Assembly (NCBI RefSeq): GCF_026340975.1 | Contig: NZ_JAPEOS010000002.1 | Coordinates: forward strand, 1,134,501 to 1,198,500 | Reading direction: 5' to 3' | DNA: 64,000 bases | From: Streptomyces sp. NBC_01214 | GTDB taxonomy: Bacteria; Actinomycetota; Actinomycetes; Streptomycetales; Streptomycetaceae | In this document: piece by piece, positions 19,755-29,443 of the stretch | How the letters are laid out: each line of letters opens with the position of its first letter | Position numbering within the stretch: position 1 is the stretch's first letter | Program-made: the position numbers and the translations under genes | The notes under the pieces: generated by a model | What the model was told of the DNA's origin: nothing | Seen by the model: the letters and a program-made list of their open reading frames with translations, nothing else | Database searches by the model: none

Positions 19755-22025
19755 TCAGAAGGTGAGCTTCCAGCTGTTGATGTAGCCGGTGTCCAGGCTG
19801 GCGGCGTCCCTGACACGGAGCTTCCAGGTGCCGTTGGCGACCTCGGAGGAGGCGTTCACGGTGAACTGCTGGACGATGTTGTCCGCGCTGCCGCCGGTGC
19901 GGTTGCGCAGGTTGTAGACGCTGCCGTCGGGGGCGACCAGGTCGACCACCAGGTCACCGACGTAGGTGTGGACGATGTTCACGTCCACCTTGAGGGCGCT
20001 CGGGGCGTTGCCCGTGCGCGTCACGTTGATCGGGGACTCGACGGTCGCGTTGTCCGCGATCTGGTAGTCCGTGGTGTTCTCGAAGACGCTCGGCTGCGTG
20101 GTGCCGACCGTCCAGGTGAACGCCGCGGTACCGGTCTGGTTCTGCGAGTCGGTCACCGTGACGGTCACGTTGGACGTGCCCGCGGTGGAGGCCGTGCCCG
20201 AGATCAGGCCGTTGGAGGAGTTGATCGACAGGCCGGCCGGCAGGCCGGTCGCCGCGTAGCTCAGCGCACCCGGGTTCGTGCTCGTGGCCTGGACCTGCAG
20301 GCTCACGGCGCTGCCCGTGACGGTGTTCTGGTTGGCGATCGGGGTGACCGTGACGCCGTTGGAGATGCGGGATCCGACGGCGACGCCGGCCCATGCGTTG
20401 GCGACGTTGTTGTAGATCGTCGAGCCCTGGCCGTAGAGGTCGGCGGCGGCCTTCAGGGTCTGGACGCGGGCGTCGGCGTAGTTGGTGTTCGACTTGAAGT
20501 AGCCGACCGTCAGCGCGCGGAACCAGATCTTCGAGGCGGCGTCCCGGCCGATCGCGGTGACGGGCAGGCCGTCCGCGGTCGGCGAGTTGTAGCTCACGCC
20601 GTTGATGACCTTGGCGCCCGAGCCCTCGGAAGCCAGGTAGTACCAGTGGTTGGCCGGGCCCGAGGAGTAGTGGACGTCGATGCCGCCGAGGCCCGAGTAC
20701 CAGCTGTCCTTGGACGAGCCGTCCTTGCTCGGCTTGTCCATGTAGCGCAGCGGGGTGCCGTCGCCGTTGATGTCGATCTTCTCGCCGACCAGGTAGTCGC
20801 CGACGTCCTGCGGGTTGTTGGCGTAGAACTCGACGGCCGCCGCCATGATGTCGGAGGTCGCCTCGTTCAGACCGCCGGGCTCACCGCTGTAGGTCATGTT
20901 GCCGGTGACCGAGGTCAGACCGTGGGTCATCTCGTGCGCGGCCACGTCGGTGGAGGTGAGCGGCTTGTTGTTGCCCTCGCCGTCGCCGTACGTCATGCAG
21001 AAGCAGGAGTCGCTCCAGAACGCGTTGACGTAGGCGTTGCCGTAGTGGACCCGGGTGTACGGGGCCACGCCGTCGTTGCGCAGGCCGTTGCGGCCGTGCA
21101 CGTTCTTGTAGTAGTCCCACGTGACGGCGGCGCCGTAGTGCGCGTCCGCGCCGGCCGTCTCCAGGTTGGACGGCAGGTTGTTGCCCCAGGTGTCGTCCGG
21201 GCCGGAGAACAGCGTGCCGGTGCCGGAGCCGGTGCCACGGTTCAGGTTGTACGTCTTGTGGTTGCCGCGCGCGGCGTCGGTCAGGTTCCAGGTGCTGCCC
21301 GACTGGGTGGTCCCGAGGGTCACCTGGCCGCTGTACATCGTGTTGCCGGTGCCGGTCTCGATGGCCTGCCACTCGGTGATCTTGGCGCCGGTCTTGGCGT
21401 TGGTCACCACGTGGAGCTCGTTCGGCGTGCCGTCGTGCTGGAGGCCGCCGACGACGGTCTCGAACGCGAGGACCGGCGCGCCTTCGGCCGCCCAGATCAC
21501 CTTGCGGGCGCCCTTGGAGGCCTTGGCCTCCTTGGAGCCCTCGGCGTTCGCGGCGGAGACGGCCTGGCTCTCGGCGGCCGCCGGGGTGACGGTGGCGCTG
21601 GTGTCGGCGACCTTGATCTCGTGGTTGGTCGCCTTGGTCACGCTCTTGGTGACGCCGTCCTTGGCGTGGACGGTGAGGTCACCACCGAGGACCGGGAGTC
21701 CGTCGTAGGTGCGCTCGTAGGTCGTGTGCGTGGTGCCGTCCGCGTCCTGGACCACGTCGCGGACGACGAGCTTCTCGCCGCTGCCGAGGCCGAGCGCCTT
21801 GGCGGCCTGCACGGTGGTCGAGTTGGCCTCGGCCAGGAGCGTCGCACGCTCCGAGGCGCTGAGTGCGCGGTTGGCCGCGCCCGGGTTGGGCTGGGAGGCC
21901 GTGGGTGCCTGTGACGCGGTGGCGTCGGCGGTTGCGGTGCCGGTCTGGATGCCGACGGCGAGCAGGGCTGCCGCAGCAACGAGAGCGCCGGCCGCGGTGG
22001 CACGCCTCTGGGGGGTGGACCTCAA
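19755..22025 (-). CDS. secreted M4 (thermolysin-type) metallopeptidase
   Basis: A 756-aa exported zinc protease. Order: signal peptide (residues 1 to about 33), FTP/PepSY propeptide (about 50-190), M4 catalytic domains with zinc motif HEMTH (about 364-368) and GLNEATSD third ligand, a putative Ig-like domain (about 560-645, GLSINSSNGLISGT), and a C-terminal P/Homo B domain (about 650-756, HTYVGDLVVDLVAPDG). The start is TTG 22025, which has GAAGGAG 6 bases upstream; the longer TTG at 22043 would include that ribosome site. It probably degrades environmental protein; it is far from any obvious inhibitor gene. Confidence 0.92.
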   Translation of the reverse strand: MRSTPQRRATAAGALVAAAALLAVGIQTGTATADATASQAPTASQPNPGAANRALSASERATLLAEANSTTVQAAKALGLGSGEKLVVRDVVQDADGTTHTTYERTYDGLPVLGGDLTVHAKDGVTKSVTKATNHEIKVADTSATVTPAAAESQAVSAANAEGSKEAKASKGARKVIWAAEGAPVLAFETVVGGLQHDGTPNELHVVTNAKTGAKITEWQAIETGTGNTMYSGQVTLGTTQSGSTWNLTDAARGNHKTYNLNRGTGSGTGTLFSGPDDTWGNNLPSNLETAGADAHYGAAVTWDYYKNVHGRNGLRNDGVAPYTRVHYGNAYVNAFWSDSCFCMTYGDGEGNNKPLTSTDVAAHEMTHGLTSVTGNMTYSGEPGGLNEATSDIMAAAVEFYANNPQDVGDYLVGEKIDINGDGTPLRYMDKPSKDGSSKDSWYSGLGGIDVHYSSGPANHWYYLASEGSGAKVINGVSYNSPTADGLPVTAIGRDAASKIWFRALTVGYFKSNTNYADARVQTLKAAADLYGQGSTIYNNVANAWAGVAVGSRISNGVTVTPIANQNTVTGSAVSLQVQATSTNPGALSYAATGLPAGLSINSSNGLISGTASTAGTSNVTVTVTDSQNQTGTAAFTWTVGTTQPSVFENTTDYQIADNATVESPINVTRTGNAPSALKVDVNIVHTYVGDLVVDLVAPDGSVYNLRNRTGGSADNIVQQFTVNASSEVANGTWKLRVRDAASLDTGYINSWKLTF

Positions 22026-22408
22026 CGCAGACTCCTTCTGCAAGGGGGGTTCCGGATGGCTGGGTGGGCCTCCGGGCAGAGCAGGGCTGGTGCGATGAAC
22101 GGTCGAAGATTGCCACTCACGACGGCAGATGTCAGGGCCGCGTCAAAAGGTTGGCCGGAAAAGGTTCGTTGTTCGAAGATACGTATCCGGTATCCGGACC
22201 ATTCACCTTCATGTGCTTCACCAGGCCATCCAGCATGCGGAATGCCTGATACCGCTTGCTAACACTTGCGCAACAAGGGGCTGCGTTGACCCAAACGGCA
22301 TTTACCGTACGGGTGTTTGTCGTACTGTTTCCCGGTGCGGCAGATGTTCGTTGCCAGGGGAAGCGATGGGCACCCGCCACTGTCATAGACCACGTGCCAG
22401 GGGGGCCC
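22026..22408. other. 383-bp divergent spacer, protease / polysaccharide gene
   Basis: A relatively AT-rich regulatory region between the M4 protease and the sugar transferase. It contains a 10-bp palindrome GATACGTATC (22178-22187). Promoters for both directions are expected here, but none was fixed with confidence. An open frame from 22256 runs into the transferase but has no initiation signal. Confidence 0.5.
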
Positions 22409-23884
22409 ATGAGGCATGTCCATATTCCTGCGCAAAGAGTGGCCCGAGCGGCCCGGGAGTCCCTTGCGCCCGCACGGCGCCTCGGGGACAAGGCCCGTTG
22501 GTACCGCCCGGCCGCCATCGCCGCCGATTTCCTCGGCGCCGCCATCCCGGTAGGGCTCGTTTTCGACGCCGCGCAGCAGGTCCGACCCGTCTACTGCGCC
22601 CTGGCCGCCGCCGTGGCGTGGACCGGGGTCCAGGCGCTGCGCCGGCGCTACGCGACCCGGGCGCTCGGCGAGTCCCGCGGTGTCCTGCCCGTCCTGCACG
22701 ACTGGCTGATTCTGATCGGCGTGCTGGCCGTGGCGCGCGTGGTGACCGAAGAGGCCACCCCCCGACTGTCCGCCCTCGGGGCCCTGCTGCCCGCCCTGCT
22801 CATCACCGTCGCCGTCCACAAACTGACCTACCGCCACCTCTCGGCCGCCCGCCGCGAGGCCCAAGCCGTCAGCCGGGTCCTGGTCGTCGGCGAGCCCGAC
22901 GCGGCCGAGGACGTCATCGCGCACCTCGCCGCCCGCACCGACCACCCGTACGTCGTCGTCGGCGTGGTCCCGGTCGGTGCCGGGCCCCTCGCCAGCGGCG
23001 TACCCGTGGCGGCGCGGCTCGACGGAGGCGCCGCCGAGACCCCGAACGGCGACTCGGCGGCCGTGCTCGGCGCCGTCGCCAGCCACCACGCCGACCTGGT
23101 GCTCGTGGCCCCCGGCGTGCGGATCACGGGGGAGCGGCTGCGCCGGATCGCCTGGGCCCTGCACGACGCGGGCCTCGAACTCGCCGTCTTCCCCGGTCTG
23201 GTGGAGGTGTCCGTCAAGCGGCTGGAGACCCTGTCCGCGGGCGGGCTCGCGGTGCTGCGCGTCGCGCCGCCCGTCAGTCGCGGGGTGCAGACCCTGCTCA
23301 AGTCGGCCCTGGACCGGGTCGGCGCCGCGGCCGGACTGCTGCTGCTCTCCCCGTTCTTCCTGGGGATCGTCCTGGCCATACGGTTCGGCTCGCGCGGTCC
23401 GGCCTTCTACCGTCAGCGGCGGATCGGTCGCGACGGGGTCCCGTTCGTCATGTGGAAGTTCCGCACGATGGTCGTGGACGCCGACGCCCTGAAGGCCGAG
23501 CTGTCCGGGTCCAACGAGAACGACGGCCTGATGTTCAAGATGCGCCGCGACCCCCGGGTCACCCGGGTGGGCCGGCTGTTGCGCCGCACTTCGCTGGACG
23601 AGCTCCCGCAGCTGATCAACGTACTGATCGGCAACATGTCGCTGGTCGGCCCGCGCCCGCCGCTTCCGGAGGAGGTGGCGAAGTACGACGAGGTCGAGCT
23701 GCGCCGGCTCACCGTACGGCCCGGGATGACGGGACTGTGGCAGATCAGCGGGAGGTCCGACCTGTCCTGGGACGAAACCATCCAACTCGACCTGCAGTAC
23801 GTCGACAACTGGTCCTTCACCAGCGACGTCGACGTCATGGGCCGCACGCTCCGCGCCGTCGTAGACGGTCGCGGAGCGTACTGA
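22409..23884 (+). CDS. exopolysaccharide priming sugar-phosphate transferase (WbaP/WcaJ type)
   Basis: A 491-aa membrane protein that loads the first sugar phosphate onto undecaprenyl phosphate. The N-terminal half has several hydrophobic helices and a CoA-binding/Rossmann-like segment (RVLVVGEPDAAEDVIAHLA). The C-terminal third is the Bac_transf domain with a membrane-entry helix (AAGLLLLSPFFLGIVLAI), FVMWKFRTM, SLDELPQLINVL, MSLVGPRPP and GLWQISGRSDLSWDE. ATG 22409 has GGGGGG just upstream. It is the first gene of the exopolysaccharide region; the sugar added cannot be told from sequence. Confidence 0.92.
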   Translation: MRHVHIPAQRVARAARESLAPARRLGDKARWYRPAAIAADFLGAAIPVGLVFDAAQQVRPVYCALAAAVAWTGVQALRRRYATRALGESRGVLPVLHDWLILIGVLAVARVVTEEATPRLSALGALLPALLITVAVHKLTYRHLSAARREAQAVSRVLVVGEPDAAEDVIAHLAARTDHPYVVVGVVPVGAGPLASGVPVAARLDGGAAETPNGDSAAVLGAVASHHADLVLVAPGVRITGERLRRIAWALHDAGLELAVFPGLVEVSVKRLETLSAGGLAVLRVAPPVSRGVQTLLKSALDRVGAAAGLLLLSPFFLGIVLAIRFGSRGPAFYRQRRIGRDGVPFVMWKFRTMVVDADALKAELSGSNENDGLMFKMRRDPRVTRVGRLLRRTSLDELPQLINVLIGNMSLVGPRPPLPEEVAKYDEVELRRLTVRPGMTGLWQISGRSDLSWDETIQLDLQYVDNWSFTSDVDVMGRTLRAVVDGRGAY

Positions 23885-23906
23885 GGGGCCTGGGCCGCCT
23901 GTGCGA

Positions 23907-24851
23907 TCAGCTCTGCTCGCGCCACCACTGGTACGTGGCGGCGATGCCGTCCCGCAGCGGGATGCCGGGCTTCCATCCGAGCGACGTCAGGCGGCTCACG
24001 TCCAGCAGCTTGCGCGGGGTCCCGTCCGGCTTGGACGTGTCCCAGGCGAGCCGCCCGCGGAAGCCGGTCACCTCGGCGACCGTCTCGGCCAGCTCCTTGA
24101 TGGTCAGGTCCTCGCCGCAGCCGATGTTGACGGGCTCGTCGCCGTCGTAGGTGTTCAGCAGCACGGCGCAGGCCGCGGCCAGGTCGTCCACGTGCAGGAA
24201 CTCCCGGCGCGGGGTGCCCGAGCCCCACAGCGTGACCTCGTCACGGCCTTCGGCGGCGGCCTCGTGGAAGCGCCGGACGAGGGCCGGCAGGACGTGCGAG
24301 GACTCCAGGTCGAAGTTGTCGCCCGGGCCGTAGAGGTTCGTCGGCATGGCGGAGATGTACGAGGCCCCGTACTGCTTGCGGTAGGACTGGACCTGGACGA
24401 TGCCGGCGATCTTGGCGAGGGCGTAGGCCTCGTTGGTCGGCTCCAGCGGGCCGGTCAGCAGGGCGTCCTCGTGGATCGGCTGCGGGGCCAGCTTGGGGTA
24501 GATGCAGGACGAGCCCAGGAACAGCAGCCGGCCCACGCCGGCGGCGTGGGCGCCGCCGATCACGCTGAGCTGGATCTGCAGGTTCTCCTCCAAGAACTGC
24601 ACCGGGTACGTGCTGTTGGCCATGATCCCGCCGACCTTGGCGGCGGCCAGCACCACGGCGTCCGGGCGGACGTCCCTCAGGTACGCGGCGGTTGCGGCGG
24701 CGTCGCGCAGGTCGAGGTCGGCGCGGCCCCGGGTGAGCACCTCGTGGCCGTCGGCGGTGAGCCGCCGGGCGACCGCGGACCCCACGAGGCCGCGGTGGCC
24801 CGCGACGAAGACGCGGGCGTTCGGGGGCAGGAGCGGCAGCGAACTTGTCAT
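23907..24851 (-). CDS. fcl: GDP-L-fucose synthase
   Basis: Epimerises and reduces GDP-4-keto-6-deoxymannose to GDP-L-fucose with NADPH. The 314-aa SDR-type enzyme has FVAGHRGLVGSAVARRL (Rossmann GxxGxxG), FLGSSCIYPKLAPQPI (Ser and the family Cys), NEAYALAKIAG (catalytic YxxxK), PTNLYGPGDNFD and RREFLHVDDLAAA. It converges on the priming transferase (22 bases apart) and is divergent from gmd, which supplies its substrate. Together they argue for fucose or a related deoxyhexose in the exported glycan. Confidence 0.93.
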   Translation of the reverse strand: MTSSLPLLPPNARVFVAGHRGLVGSAVARRLTADGHEVLTRGRADLDLRDAAATAAYLRDVRPDAVVLAAAKVGGIMANSTYPVQFLEENLQIQLSVIGGAHAAGVGRLLFLGSSCIYPKLAPQPIHEDALLTGPLEPTNEAYALAKIAGIVQVQSYRKQYGASYISAMPTNLYGPGDNFDLESSHVLPALVRRFHEAAAEGRDEVTLWGSGTPRREFLHVDDLAAACAVLLNTYDGDEPVNIGCGEDLTIKELAETVAEVTGFRGRLAWDTSKPDGTPRKLLDVSRLTSLGWKPGIPLRDGIAATYQWWREQS

Positions 24852-25303
24852 ACCGCCGATGATGCCAGTCCGCTGCCGCGGGGGCCGCAGGGGTCCACGG
24901 CCCGAGCCCGCGCCACCGGCGCGGCCCCGACCGCGGCGGACCTCACGGTCCAGGCGGCCGGCGCGCGCCCGGCCGCGCGGGACACGCCCCGCGGCCCAGA
25001 ACCCGTCGTCGACCCGCATCCGGCGGGCCAAACGGTGCCAGCAGCGGCCGACGGCCGGCACCCGGCCGTCGGGTCGGTCGGGATCTCGGCCGGCTCCGGA
25101 ACCGGGGGCGTGCCGGGCGGCGTCAGGACCACGAGACGGCGGGCGCCCCGCAAGGGGCGGCCGGGGCGGCCGTGTACGGTACGCATCCAGCCCCCTGCCC
25201 GCGACCCGACCCTTCCGCGCGCCGCCCCGCAGGGCCCGGCTCCGCACCCACCTCGAGGCACCGCCTCACCACGACCGACAGAAACAACCAGCAAGGGGAC
25301 CCC
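24852..25303. other. 452-bp divergent spacer fcl/gmd
   Basis: Very GC-rich sequence between the two divergent GDP-fucose genes. It must hold both promoters. Open frames through it lack starts and family features, and no repeat or RNA element was recognised. Confidence 0.5.
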
Positions 25304-26317
25304 ATGGGCAAGACCGCACTGATCACCGGAGTCACCGGACAGGACGGCTCGTACCTCGCCGAACTCCTGCTCTCCAAGGGCTACACGGTGCACGGGCTGG
25401 TGCGGCGGTCCTCCAGCTTCAACACGGAGCGGGTCGACCACATCTACCAGGACCCGCAGACCGCCAACCGGTCCTTCGTCCTGCACCACGCCGACCTCTC
25501 CGACGGCGTCGCCCTCGTGAACCTGCTCCGCGACATACGCCCCGACGAGGTCTACAACCTCGGCGCCCAGTCCCACGTCCGCGTCTCCTTCGACGCCCCG
25601 CTCTACACGGGCGACGTGACCGGCCTCGGCGCGCTGCGACTGCTCGAGGCCATCCGGGCCAGCGGTGTCGACACCCGCATCTACCAGGCCTCGTCCTCCG
25701 AGATGTTCGGCGCCACCCCGCCCCCGCAGAACGAGGCCACCCCGTTCCACCCGCGCAGCCCGTACGGCGCCGCGAAGGTGTTCGCGTACTGGACCACGGT
25801 GAACTACCGCGAGGCGTACGACATGTTCGCCGTCAACGGGATCCTCTTCAACCACGAGTCCCCGCGCCGCGGCGAGACCTTCGTGACCCGCAAGATCACC
25901 CGCGCGGTGGCCCGCATCAAGGCCGGTCTCCAGGACCACCTCTACCTCGGCAACCTCGACGCGGTGCGCGACTGGGGCTACGCCCCCGAGTACGTGGACG
26001 CCATGTGGCGGATGCTCCAGCAGGACGAGCCCACCGACTACGTCGTCGCCACCGGGGTGGCGGCGACCGTCCGCGAGTTCGTCGAGTCCTCCTTCACGCA
26101 CGCCGGTCTCGACTGGACCGAGCACGTGCGCTACGACCCCAAGTACGAGCGCCCGAGCGAGGTCGACGCCCTCATCGGCGACGCGTCCAAGGCTCATGAC
26201 CTGCTTGGCTGGAAGCCGACGGTCCTGGTGGCCGAGCTGGCGCAGATCATGGTGGACGCCGATATCCGTCAGGTCGAGGACCAACTGGCGGGCGTGACGG
26301 TCCGCATCGACCGCTGA
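25304..26317 (+). CDS. gmd: GDP-mannose 4,6-dehydratase
   Basis: Forms GDP-4-keto-6-deoxy-D-mannose, the precursor of GDP-L-fucose. The 337-aa SDR enzyme shows ALITGVTGQDGSYLAELLL, RRSSSFNTERVDHIYQD, YNLGAQSHVRVSF, YQASSSEMFG, SPYGAAKVFAYW (YxxxK) and NHESPRRGETFVTRKI. ATG 25304 follows AAGGGGA at a good distance. It is divergent from fcl. Confidence 0.95.
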   Translation: MGKTALITGVTGQDGSYLAELLLSKGYTVHGLVRRSSSFNTERVDHIYQDPQTANRSFVLHHADLSDGVALVNLLRDIRPDEVYNLGAQSHVRVSFDAPLYTGDVTGLGALRLLEAIRASGVDTRIYQASSSEMFGATPPPQNEATPFHPRSPYGAAKVFAYWTTVNYREAYDMFAVNGILFNHESPRRGETFVTRKITRAVARIKAGLQDHLYLGNLDAVRDWGYAPEYVDAMWRMLQQDEPTDYVVATGVAATVREFVESSFTHAGLDWTEHVRYDPKYERPSEVDALIGDASKAHDLLGWKPTVLVAELAQIMVDADIRQVEDQLAGVTVRIDR

Positions 26318-26563
26318 GGCCTTATATTTCCCCTACGGTTTGCCGTGTTCCGGCCATACTCCGCAGCTCTACGGGGGTGTGGCCGGGGTAAACCTGCCGT
26401 ATGTCCCTTGTGCACCCTCCAGGCTGAACCTGTTGATTCCAAGTTGGTATGCAATGGGTCAAGAGAGGTGACCAGGCCTGCAACTGAGCCCTAGTCTGCG
26501 CCAGTACATATGGCTGTTCGGATAGTTCCAGCCATCAAACCGGGCAATTGCCCTGGGGGGCTC

Positions 26564-29347
26564 ATGCGTAGATCCAGAGGGCTGACTGCCGCCCTCGTAC
26601 TGTCACTGGCCGGTGCGGGCACCGGCATAGGCCTGGTGCTGATGCCTCAGGCGTCCGCCATCACGGCGCCGGTGGCATTCACCGCCGACGAGCTGCCGAC
26701 CTGGCAGACGAACGGCGTCGTCTGGGCGATGGCCCAGGCCAACGGCACCGTCTTCGCCGGCGGTACCTTCTCGGCCGTCCGTCCGCCCGAGGGCGTGGCA
26801 GGCGCGGAGCAGAACGCCGTGAACTTCGTGGCGCTCGACGCCGCGACCGGCAATCCCACCTCCTGCAAGCTGGCCTTCACCATCGGCGAAGGCACTGCGA
26901 CCGTGCGTACGCTGGTCGTCTCGAAGGACAAGAAGACCCTCTACGCGGGCGGGTCCTTCGGCGCCGTCAACGGCACCCCGGTCTCCAGCCTCGCCGCGAT
27001 CGACATCGCGAGCTGCTCCCCCAAGGCATCGTTCCACCCGAGCTTCCCCGCCACCGTGCGCGCGCTCGCCGTCACCGACGACACCCTCTACGCGGGTGGC
27101 GACTTCGGCACCGTCGAGGGCCAGACCCGCGAGCGGTTCGCCGCCGTGGACGCCTCCTCCGGTGCGCTGAAGCCCTTCGTCGCCAACGTCGACGAGCCGG
27201 GCCGTGCCGTCGAGGTCACCCCCGACGGCAAGAACGTGCTCCTCGGCGGCGACTTCTTCACCGTCAACGGCTCCAACAGCCACGCCCTCGCCGTGGTCAA
27301 CGCCACCACGGGCGCGGTCACCAAGACGTACTCCAACATCCCGTCGAACTCGGTCGTCAAGGACATCTCCACCGACGACACCGGCTTCTACACGGGCCAC
27401 GAGGGCTCCGGCGGCGGCGTCTTCGACGGCCGCATCGGCCTGCGCCTGAGCGACTTCACCGAGAAGTGGCGCGACCGCTGCCTCGGCGCCACCCAGTTCG
27501 TCCTGCCGTACGAGGGAGTGCTCTACAGCTCCTCGCACGCGCACGACTGCTCCACCGAGCTGGAGTTCCCCGACGGCAAGCGGAACTTCCTGCTGGCCCA
27601 GCCGACCAACCACGAAGGCGCCGCCCCCGCGCCCGTGGACGGCTTCGTGCGCGGTCCCGGCAAGCTCGGCTGGCACCCCACGGCCAACGACGGCATGGAC
27701 GGCACCGAGGGCATCGGCCCGCGCGTCATGGCCGTGGCCGAGAAGAACGACGTCAAGTACATGTGGGTCGGCGGTGAGTTCACCCTCATCAACGGCAAGC
27801 CGCAGTGGGGCCTGACCCGCTTCGCCTCCAAGGGCGACGTCGGCGCCCCGACCACCCCGGTGGCCAGCGCCTCCAGCGTCAAGCCCGGAGAGGTCCAGGT
27901 CCGCTGGCGCACCAGCTACGACGCGGACGACAGCAAGCTGACGTACCGCATCTACCGCAACGGCTCGGCCACCCCGGCCGCCACCGTCACCGCCAGCTCG
28001 CTGGAGTGGGAGCGCCCCCAGGCCTCCTGGAACGACACCACGGTCAAGGCCGGTCAGAGCTACACCTACCGGGTGACCGCGACCGACGCCGCCGGTAACA
28101 CCAGCGCCCTGTCGGCCGTCGCCTCGGTGACCGTCCCGACCTCGGTCCAGTCCTACCCGAACCAGGTCCGCACCGACGGCGCGGAGCTGTACTGGCGCTT
28201 CGACGACGCGGTCAGCCCCTACGTCGCCGACTCCTCGGTGTCCGGCAACCGCAGCGGCGTCCAGCTCAACGCCCCCGCCCTGAAGCAGTCGCCCGGCGCC
28301 GTCGCCGGCAGCACGGCGATGGGCTTCAACGGGACCAGCCAGCAGGTGTACAGCGACCGCCGTCAGACGGTCGGCAACACGTTCACCCTCGAGACCTGGT
28401 TCAAGACGAACACCACGCGCGGCGGCAAGCTCATCGGCTTCGGCAACAACACCGTGCGCAACAGCGGCTCGTACGACCGCCAGCTGTACATGACCAACAC
28501 CGGTCGCCTGGTCTTCGGCGTCTACAACGGCTCGGCCCGGACCGTCTCCACGGGCCTGTTCGAGACGTACAACGACAACCAGTGGCACCACGTGGTCGGC
28601 ACCCAGGGCCCCGGCGGCATCACGCTGTACGTCGACGGCCAGAACAAGGGCTCGCTGAACGCCACGAGCAACACCACCTACGCGGGCTACTGGCACGTCG
28701 GCGGTGACAACCTCAACAACTGGCCGACCCGTCCGACGAGCAACTTCTTCGCGGGGCAGCTCGACGAGACGGCCGTCTACCCGTCGGCGCTCACCCAGGC
28801 CCAGGTCAAGAGCCACTTCGACCTGGCCAAGGCGCCCACCGACACGGTCTCCGCGGTCAAGACGACCGAGGACACCTACATCAACCAGGGCGCCCCGAGC
28901 ACCGTCTACGGCACGTCCACCTCGCTCGCGGTGCGCGGCAGCGGCTCGCTGTACGAGACGTACATGCGCTTCAACCTGCCGGCCGCCCCGGCCGGCCAGG
29001 TCCTGAAGTCCGCCTCGCTGCAGATCAAGACCAGCACGCAGGCGAACTCCGGCACCACCGACACCGTCAAGGTGCTCCCGGTCACCGGTAACTGGACGGG
29101 CGCGGGTACGACCTTCAACACCAAGCCCACCCTCGGCACCACCCCGCTCGGCACCATCGCGGGCGTGCCGGAGGGCTCCGCGGTCCACAACGTGGAGCTG
29201 GACACCGCCGCGGTCTCCGCGGCGCTGGGCACCAGCTACGGCCTGGGCCTGACGAGCACGGGCACCGACCCGCTGTGGATCTGGTCCTCCGAGGCCACGG
29301 CGGCGGAGGGCACTCCGCAGCTCGTCCTCACCTTCGGCGCGAAGTAA
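26564..29347 (+). CDS. large secreted protein: propeller-like, FN3, LamG and DNRLRE domains
   Basis: A 927-aa exported protein. A signal peptide (MRRSRGLTAALVLSLAGAG, cleavage near ASA-IT) is followed by a propeller-like N-terminal half of repeated AGG-F..V.G units (about 35-425), an FN3 domain (about 428-525), a LamG/concanavalin-like lectin domain (about 545-745, FTLETWFKTN, WHHVVGTQGPGGITLYVDG) and a C-terminal DNRLRE domain (about 760-927). There is no membrane anchor or sortase signal. Position inside the polysaccharide region suggests glycan binding or processing at the surface; no catalytic motif is seen. ATG 26564 has GGGGGG upstream. Confidence 0.82.
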   Translation: MRRSRGLTAALVLSLAGAGTGIGLVLMPQASAITAPVAFTADELPTWQTNGVVWAMAQANGTVFAGGTFSAVRPPEGVAGAEQNAVNFVALDAATGNPTSCKLAFTIGEGTATVRTLVVSKDKKTLYAGGSFGAVNGTPVSSLAAIDIASCSPKASFHPSFPATVRALAVTDDTLYAGGDFGTVEGQTRERFAAVDASSGALKPFVANVDEPGRAVEVTPDGKNVLLGGDFFTVNGSNSHALAVVNATTGAVTKTYSNIPSNSVVKDISTDDTGFYTGHEGSGGGVFDGRIGLRLSDFTEKWRDRCLGATQFVLPYEGVLYSSSHAHDCSTELEFPDGKRNFLLAQPTNHEGAAPAPVDGFVRGPGKLGWHPTANDGMDGTEGIGPRVMAVAEKNDVKYMWVGGEFTLINGKPQWGLTRFASKGDVGAPTTPVASASSVKPGEVQVRWRTSYDADDSKLTYRIYRNGSATPAATVTASSLEWERPQASWNDTTVKAGQSYTYRVTATDAAGNTSALSAVASVTVPTSVQSYPNQVRTDGAELYWRFDDAVSPYVADSSVSGNRSGVQLNAPALKQSPGAVAGSTAMGFNGTSQQVYSDRRQTVGNTFTLETWFKTNTTRGGKLIGFGNNTVRNSGSYDRQLYMTNTGRLVFGVYNGSARTVSTGLFETYNDNQWHHVVGTQGPGGITLYVDGQNKGSLNATSNTTYAGYWHVGGDNLNNWPTRPTSNFFAGQLDETAVYPSALTQAQVKSHFDLAKAPTDTVSAVKTTEDTYINQGAPSTVYGTSTSLAVRGSGSLYETYMRFNLPAAPAGQVLKSASLQIKTSTQANSGTTDTVKVLPVTGNWTGAGTTFNTKPTLGTTPLGTIAGVPEGSAVHNVELDTAAVSAALGTSYGLGLTSTGTDPLWIWSSEATAAEGTPQLVLTFGAK

Positions 29348-29380
29348 GCGACGAGAACCGAAACAACCGCCTGACGGCGT

Positions 29381-29412
29381 GCGGGGTCCGGCCCTTCGTG
29401 GCCGGGCCCCGC
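29381..29412 (+). terminator. terminator after the LamG/DNRLRE gene
   Basis: GCGGGGTCCGGCC (29381-29393) pairs with GGCCGGGCCCCGC (29400-29412), with one G-U pair and a 6-base loop. Confidence 0.75.
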
Positions 29413-29443
29413 TGCACACCCCCTTGAGTACGGGAGCCTTCCG

